DNA from: Bacteroidales bacterium
GTDB lineage: Bacteria; Bacteroidota; Bacteroidia; Bacteroidales; Paludibacteraceae
Direction: 5' to 3'
DNA: 64,000 nucleotides
Assembly (NCBI GenBank): GCA_015654525.1
Contig: JAATGT010000183.1
Location: 1-64,000 of the forward strand
The notes below the pieces were generated by a model that was given only the letters and a program-made list of their open reading frames with translations, was not told where the DNA came from and ran no database searches. Each line of letters begins with the position of its first letter. Positions within the stretch are counted from its first letter, which is position 1. This document shows, one piece after another, positions 58,301-64,000 of the stretch. The translations under genes were made by a program, and so were the position numbers.

Positions 58301-59737
58301 ATGTCAACAGATATATTAGACCAGGTCACCCAGGGAGATTACAAATACGGCTTCACCACCGATATTGAAACCGATATTATTCCTATTGGACTCAGCGAAG
58401 AAGTAGTTCGCCTTATTTCGGCAAAGAAAAACGAGCCGGAATGGATGTTAGAGTTTCGCTTAAAAGCTTATCGGCACTGGCTCACCATGGAGATGCCAAC
58501 CTGGGCACACCTTACAGTCCCGAATATTGATTATCAAAGTATAGCATATTATGCTGCTCCTCGGAAAAATGCACCGAAAAGCTTGGACGAAGTGGATCCT
58601 GAATTGCTTAAAACATTCGAGAAGCTGGGCATTCCACTTCAGGAACGAATGGCTTTATCGGGAATAGCGGTAGATGCAGTTATGGATAGCGTCTCAGTAA
58701 AAACGACTTTCAAAGAAAGTTTATCAGAACTGGGTATCATCTTTTGTTCATTCAGCGAAGCGGTGGAACATCACCCCGATTTGGTACAGAAATACATGAG
58801 CTCAGTAGTTCCATATACCGACAACTTTTTTGCCACATTAAACTGCGCCGTATTTTCGGATGGTTCATTTGTGTACATTCCCAAGGGCGTTCGTTGTCCT
58901 ATGGAACTTTCGACTTATTTCCGCATCAACGCGATGAATACCGGTCAGTTTGAACGGACTTTAATTGTAGCCGACGAAGATAGTTACGTTTCATATCTCG
59001 AAGGTTGTACAGCACCTATGCGCGACGAGAATCAACTGCATGCAGCCATTGTGGAAATTGTGGCCATGAAAAATGCCGAAGTGAAGTACTCTACGGTACA
59101 AAACTGGTATCCGGGCGATAAAGAAGGTAAAGGTGGAATCTATAACTTTGTAACGAAACGGGGTATTTGCAAGGGTGATAACTCGAAGATTTCGTGGACT
59201 CAGGTAGAAACCGGCTCAGCCATAACATGGAAATACCCAAGTTGTATTTTGTTAGGTGATAATTCATCGGCCGAATTTTATTCGGTGGCTGTAACCAATC
59301 ATCACCAACAAGCCGACACCGGAACAAAGATGCTCCACATTGGAAAAAACACCAGTAGCCATATTCTTTCCAAAGGAATTTCAGCAGGAAAGAGCCAAAA
59401 CAGCTATCGTGGATTAGTGAAAGTGAATCCGGCAGCTGAAAATGCCCGGAACTTTTCGCAATGCGACAGCTTATTGCTCGGCGACAAGTGTGGTGCACAT
59501 ACCTTTCCATATATGGAGGTAAATAATGATACAGCCATTGTGGAACACGAAGCTACCACATCAAAAATAAACGAAGATCAGATATTTTATTGCAATCAGC
59601 GCGGTATTTCTACTGAAGATGCTGTGGGTTTAATTGTAAATGGTTATGCCAAAGAAGTATTGAACAAACTTCCCATGGAGTTTGCTGTGGAAGCACAAAA
59701 ACTGCTGCAAATAACACTGGAAGGTTCGGTAGGGTAA
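58301..59737 (+). CDS. sufB: Fe-S cluster assembly protein SufB
   Basis: [58 protein letters not shown]. Confidence 0.97.
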   Translation: MSTDILDQVTQGDYKYGFTTDIETDIIPIGLSEEVVRLISAKKNEPEWMLEFRLKAYRHWLTMEMPTWAHLTVPNIDYQSIAYYAAPRKNAPKSLDEVDPELLKTFEKLGIPLQERMALSGIAVDAVMDSVSVKTTFKESLSELGIIFCSFSEAVEHHPDLVQKYMSSVVPYTDNFFATLNCAVFSDGSFVYIPKGVRCPMELSTYFRINAMNTGQFERTLIVADEDSYVSYLEGCTAPMRDENQLHAAIVEIVAMKNAEVKYSTVQNWYPGDKEGKGGIYNFVTKRGICKGDNSKISWTQVETGSAITWKYPSCILLGDNSSAEFYSVAVTNHHQQADTGTKMLHIGKNTSSHILSKGISAGKSQNSYRGLVKVNPAAENARNFSQCDSLLLGDKCGAHTFPYMEVNNDTAIVEHEATTSKINEDQIFYCNQRGISTEDAVGLIVNGYAKEVLNKLPMEFAVEAQKLLQITLEGSVG

Positions 59738-59846
59738 AAGTTATTAGCCTGACGGCGATATTTGCCTTGCGATATTTACTCCCTCCGGTCGCGATATTAA
59801 TTGTTTGCCGACAGAAACTTTAGATAAAAGACATTAGACAAAACAT

Positions 59847-60608
59847 ATGTTAGAAATAAAAAACTTACACGCCAACATCAATGGCAAAGAAATTATAAAA
59901 GGATTAAGTCTCACTGTTAACGCAGGCGAAATACATGCCATCATGGGACCAAACGGTGCCGGCAAGTCAACATTATCTTCGGTACTCACCGGAAATCCTG
60001 CATTTACAGTGACCGAAGGACAGGTTACTTTCAATGGTAAAAATCTGTTAGAACTAACCCCTGAGGATCGTTCACGCGAGGGAATTTTTCTGAGCTTTCA
60101 GTATCCGGTGGAAATTCCCGGCGTAAGCATGGTCAACTTTATGCGTACGGCAGTGAATGAACACCGTAAATATAAAAATCTGGATCCTATTTCAGCTACC
60201 GATTTTCTTCGACTAATGCGAGAGAAAAAAGAGTTGGTGGAAATGGATAACAAACTGGCAAACCGTTCGGTAAACGAAGGTTTTTCGGGTGGTGAGAAAA
60301 AACGTAACGAGATTTTTCAAATGGCCATGCTGAATCCTCTTTTGTCTATTCTGGACGAAACCGATTCCGGTCTGGACATTGACGCTTTGCGCATTGTTGC
60401 CAATGGGGTAAACAAACTAAAAAGCCCTGATAACGCCAGCATCGTCATTACCCACTATCAACGTCTGCTGGATTATATTATCCCTGATTTTGTACACGTA
60501 TTGTACGACGGACGCATTGTGAAGTCGGGCGGTAAAGAGCTGGCTTACGAGCTCGAAGAAAGAGGTTACGACTGGATTAAGAAAGAAGTTGAGGAAGCCG
60601 CCATCTAA
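59847..60608 (+). CDS. sufC: Fe-S cluster assembly ATPase SufC
   Basis: IMGPNGAGKSTLSSVLTG, GFSGGEKKRNEIFQMAML, LDETDSGLDIDAL. Confidence 0.97.
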   Translation: MLEIKNLHANINGKEIIKGLSLTVNAGEIHAIMGPNGAGKSTLSSVLTGNPAFTVTEGQVTFNGKNLLELTPEDRSREGIFLSFQYPVEIPGVSMVNFMRTAVNEHRKYKNLDPISATDFLRLMREKKELVEMDNKLANRSVNEGFSGGEKKRNEIFQMAMLNPLLSILDETDSGLDIDALRIVANGVNKLKSPDNASIVITHYQRLLDYIIPDFVHVLYDGRIVKSGGKELAYELEERGYDWIKKEVEEAAI

Positions 60609-60643
60609 GTTCCTCATAAGGAATGTAAAGAAAAATTGTACAA

Positions 60644-62044
60644 ATGGAAAACAAAACTATAATAGCCGAAACTAACTCAAAAAGCCTCTCTTTGGCAGGC
60701 GTTGGGGAGGCTTCGTATATCGACTTATACAAACAACATCACGAAAGCATAAAAAAGCATTCGGCTGCGGTGATGAACGATTCTCGCGACGCATCATTTG
60801 CGCTGTTCGAAGAATTACGATTTCCTACTACAGCGTTGGAAAACTATAAATACTCCGACCTTAAAGCGGCTCTGGCTATTGATTATGGCTTAAACATTAA
60901 TCGTATTCCTATCCCGGTAAATCCGTATGATGTGTTTAAATGCGATGTGCCGGGCATTCAATCTTACCTTTTCTTTGTGGTAAACGATGCGTTTTATCCA
61001 ACCATGGATACGAAAGCATTAAAACTTCCCGAAGGAGTAATTATAGGCAGCCTGAAAGAGATTGCTGAAACACGTCCGGAATTATTAAAAGAATATTATG
61101 GCAAGCTAAGCACTTCCAAAAAAGATGGACTGGTTGCTTTCAACGGAGCTTTTGCTCAGGATGGATTCTTTATGTACGTACCAAAAAATGTACAACTGAC
61201 TAAACCTGTGCAGCTCGTAAATATTATGCGCTCGGATGTCGATTTTATGGCGAATAGTCACAATCTGATTATTCTGGAAGAAGGTGCCAAAGCGCAACTA
61301 TTGGTGTGCGACCACACGGTGGATGAAGTTCGCTTCTTATCCAATCGCGTCACCGAAGTGTTTGTGGGCGAACATGCCACTTACGAACATTACAAACTCG
61401 AAAATACACATACCAAAACCACCAATCTATCCACGCTACTAATCGATCAACGTGCATCGTCGAATGTGATAGCCAATGTAATCACGTTGCATAACGGTGT
61501 GACGCGTAATACGGTTGAAATAGACTTGGATGGAGAACATTGCGAAACTCAGCTTTGCGGTATGGTCATTGGAGATAAAAACCAGCAGGTAGATAACTTT
61601 ACCTCCATTATTCATAACAAACCAAATTGCAATAGTCACGAGCTCTTTAAATATGTGTTGGATGGTTTTGCAAAAGGTGGGTTTACCGGAAAATTATTGG
61701 TCGCAAAAGATGCACAAAAAACTACTGCATTCCAGACAAACCGGAATATCTTACTGAATAAAACAGCTAAGATGCGTACTAAACCACAACTGGAAATTTA
61801 TGCCGACGATGTAAAATGTTCGCATGGTGCTACTATCGGGTCGTTGGACGAAACCGCTAAATTTTACATGCAGTCGCGTGGTATCTCCGAACCCGAAGCG
61901 CGCTTGCTGCTGATGTTTGCTTTCACCAACGATGTGATTGAATTCATCCGTATTCCGGCATTGCAAGACAGGATAAAAATGTTGGTAGAAAAACGCCTGC
62001 GTGGAGAATTATCCAAATGCGAAGGCTGTGTGATTTGCCAATAA
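60644..62044 (+). CDS. sufD: Fe-S cluster assembly protein SufD
   Basis: NRNILLNKTAKMRTKPQLEIYADDVKCSHGATIGSLDETAKFYMQSRGIS. Confidence 0.95.
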   Translation: MENKTIIAETNSKSLSLAGVGEASYIDLYKQHHESIKKHSAAVMNDSRDASFALFEELRFPTTALENYKYSDLKAALAIDYGLNINRIPIPVNPYDVFKCDVPGIQSYLFFVVNDAFYPTMDTKALKLPEGVIIGSLKEIAETRPELLKEYYGKLSTSKKDGLVAFNGAFAQDGFFMYVPKNVQLTKPVQLVNIMRSDVDFMANSHNLIILEEGAKAQLLVCDHTVDEVRFLSNRVTEVFVGEHATYEHYKLENTHTKTTNLSTLLIDQRASSNVIANVITLHNGVTRNTVEIDLDGEHCETQLCGMVIGDKNQQVDNFTSIIHNKPNCNSHELFKYVLDGFAKGGFTGKLLVAKDAQKTTAFQTNRNILLNKTAKMRTKPQLEIYADDVKCSHGATIGSLDETAKFYMQSRGISEPEARLLLMFAFTNDVIEFIRIPALQDRIKMLVEKRLRGELSKCEGCVICQ

Positions 62045-62059
62045 ATAGCCATTTGAAGC

Positions 62060-62205
62060 TTCTGAAATTTTCAAAAGCTTTGCGACGACTGTTTTTGCCT
62101 TTCTGAAAATTTCAAAAGCTTCCCAACGACCGTTTTGGTCCTTCTGAAATTTTCAGAAGCTTCGCGACGACTGTTTTAGTGTTTCTGAAAATTTCAAAAA
62201 CACAT
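62060..62205. repeat. Tandem 41-bp palindromic repeat, about 3.5 units
   Basis: TTCTGAAA(A/T)TTTCA(A/G)AAGC... begins at 62060, 62101, 62142 and 62183 (exact 41-nt spacing). Confidence 0.9.
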
Positions 62206-62327
62206 ACCCTGCGATATTCAGTTTTCTCTATTTAGACAAAGCTTGTTTTCCGATAAAATTGCAGAAGAAAATATTTAAACAGTTCGGAAAACAGCAAAGA
62301 ATCTAATTTATACTGCTATTTTTAAGA

Positions 62328-62957
62328 ATGAACCTAAGTATTGACCAACTAAAATCCAAATTCCAACAACCATTGCCTGGTACAGCTTCACACCTGAAGT
62401 TGGCACCACCAAACAGGGGCAAGGAGCTGTTGGAGAAACAAAACTATCTCCTTTCGGCCAGACAAAGTGCCGTAATGGTTCTGTTATACCCTGTCAACAA
62501 TCAGCTTCGGACGGTATTTATTAAACGCAGCGAATACGATGGTATACACAGCGGTCAAATTGCTTTTCCGGGAGGGAAAAAGGAAAAAACTGATCAAAAT
62601 TTTGAAGAAACAGCACTGCGGGAAACATGGGAAGAAGTAGGAATCAAATCCGATGAAATAGAGCTGATCGGGCAACTCTCCGACCTGTTTATACCACCAA
62701 GCAACTTTATAGTGAAACCTTTCGTCGGATATTGTACAGGTCAACCGACATATAAGCTTGATCCGAGGGAAATTCAATCTGTAGTTGAAATAGATTTAGC
62801 TGATTTTTACTCGGAAAACCGTATCTTTGAAAAAGAATTTAGTTCGGGGACATCCGGACAAGCGATCAAAGCACCATACTTTAACATTAGAAACATTGAA
62901 ATATGGGGAGCAACAGCTATGATAACAAGCGAGTTGTTGGATGTGTTAAAGTCTTAG
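62328..62957 (+). CDS. NUDIX hydrolase (CoA pyrophosphatase-like)
   Basis: GQIAFPGGKKEKTDQNFEETALRETWEEVGIKSDEIELIGQL. Confidence 0.93.
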   Translation: MNLSIDQLKSKFQQPLPGTASHLKLAPPNRGKELLEKQNYLLSARQSAVMVLLYPVNNQLRTVFIKRSEYDGIHSGQIAFPGGKKEKTDQNFEETALRETWEEVGIKSDEIELIGQLSDLFIPPSNFIVKPFVGYCTGQPTYKLDPREIQSVVEIDLADFYSENRIFEKEFSSGTSGQAIKAPYFNIRNIEIWGATAMITSELLDVLKS

Positions 62958-63087
62958 TTACTCCCCGAATATTTATCTAAAGAATAAATTATACACTTAG
63001 GTACTTTCGCACTGATCAATTATTCAGTACCGGATTTACAAAAGTTTTCTGACTTATATTATAGCCACAACTTAAAAAAATCCGACA

Positions 63088-64000
63088 TTGAATACTTACA
63101 TTCGTCTCAATAAGTTTATCAGCGATAGCGGAGTTTGTTCGCGTCGTGAAGCCGACAAATACATCGAACAAGGGCATGTTTTCGTCAATGGGCGCAGAGC
63201 TAGCGTGGGCGATCAAGTTACAGCCAAAGACAAAGTATTGCTCAACGGCAACCCCATCGAAGCAAAAACCGGAACCGACTTTGTATTTCTTGCCTTTAAT
63301 AAACCTGTAGGCATTATCAGTACCACCGAAATTGGAGTCAAAGATTCCATCGTCGATTACATAGGCTACCACGAGCGTATTTTCCCCATCGGTAGGCTCG
63401 ACAAGGAGTCGCAGGGCTTGATCTTTATGACCAACAACGGAGACATCGTCAATAAGATTCTTCGTGCCGGAAATAATCACGAAAAAGAATATCTGGTCAC
63501 CGTCAACAAACCTATTACCGATGAGTTTATCCAGAAAATGGGTGCAGGTGTTCCTATTTTGGGTGAAATGACTAAGAAATGTAAGGTAACAAAGGAGTCC
63601 ACTTTTTCGTTTCGTCTGGTACTAATACAAGGGCTAAACCGACAAATACGACGGATGTGCGAGTACTTCGAGTACGAAGTAACCAAACTGGAACGTGTAC
63701 GCATTATGAATATAAGTGTGAAAGGCATACCAGTAGGTGAGTGGCGACAACTGCAACCCGAAGAAATGGAGCAAATCATGGTAGCCATAGCCAATTCGTC
63801 ATCCACTCAGGAAACTTCGGGTAAAAAGCCAAAAGCTCAAAATACAGCCCCCAAAAAAACAGAAAGTCCCATTGCCCAACGCGCTCCAAAGCAGGTCACA
63901 ACAAAGAGACCCGATCGTTCAGCAGGTTTAAACCCAAAGTCCAGAGAACTTAGAAGTCAATCCACTAATGCCAATGGGAAAAAGAGTGGCTCAGCCAAAA
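63088..64000 (+). CDS. rluF: 23S rRNA pseudouridine synthase (RluF-like), partial at window end
   Basis: Manual translation [38 protein letters not shown]...[21 protein letters not shown]...[20 protein letters not shown] start; C-terminal basic tail; absent from ORF track. Confidence 0.85.
   Translation, partial: MNTYIRLNKFISDSGVCSRREADKYIEQGHVFVNGRRASVGDQVTAKDKVLLNGNPIEAKTGTDFVFLAFNKPVGIISTTEIGVKDSIVDYIGYHERIFPIGRLDKESQGLIFMTNNGDIVNKILRAGNNHEKEYLVTVNKPITDEFIQKMGAGVPILGEMTKKCKVTKESTFSFRLVLIQGLNRQIRRMCEYFEYEVTKLERVRIMNISVKGIPVGEWRQLQPEEMEQIMVAIANSSSTQETSGKKPKAQNTAPKKTESPIAQRAPKQVTTKRPDRSAGLNPKSRELRSQSTNANGKKSGSAK

Noticed and set aside
62060-62205. CRISPR array
   Set aside because: Regular 41-nt period, but the linkers between palindromes are themselves conserved and no cas genes are present.

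Overview
AT-rich chromosomal segment from a Bacteroidota genome, probably Bacteroidales. The taxon is inferred from TonB-dependent receptors, TAnnTTTG-type promoters, the DUF4249/DUF4922/T9SS-like families and the carboxyspermidine pathway. Most of the window is housekeeping or metabolic. It carries rseP(partial)-dxr, an M23 peptidase, a POT transporter, folB and xseA. It then carries a BlaI / M56-TonB / TlpA-like / TPR / TonB-plug locus, recQ, a DEAD-box helicase, a polyamine locus (nspC, carboxyspermidine dehydrogenase, queC, aguA, aguB) and an SPFH protein. Further on are a sugar kinase-murQ pair, a TetR/TolC/HlyD/ABC efflux operon, TonB receptors, nnrD/E, rlmF, an acyl-CoA dehydrogenase, an S9 peptidase, sufBCD, a NUDIX hydrolase and an rluF-like gene (partial). 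I saw no CRISPR array, rRNA, transposase or prophage. The most interesting signals are: (1) two unrelated small genes (GxxExxY and S23-like four-helix-bundle), each flanked by inverted repeats and fitted almost exactly between the stop codon of one operon gene and the start codon of the next; (2) palindromic intergenic repeats that have become coding sequence at the N-termini of neighbouring genes and inside an ABC ATPase; (3) TonB C-terminal domains alternating with receptor-plug-like segments in a BlaI-linked locus with a promoter-overlapping operator candidate; (4) several intergenic arrays (41-bp, about 62-bp and about 21-bp periods), a MITE-like element and a possible small RNA. All calls are from reading the sequence and supplied ORFs; no database search was run.
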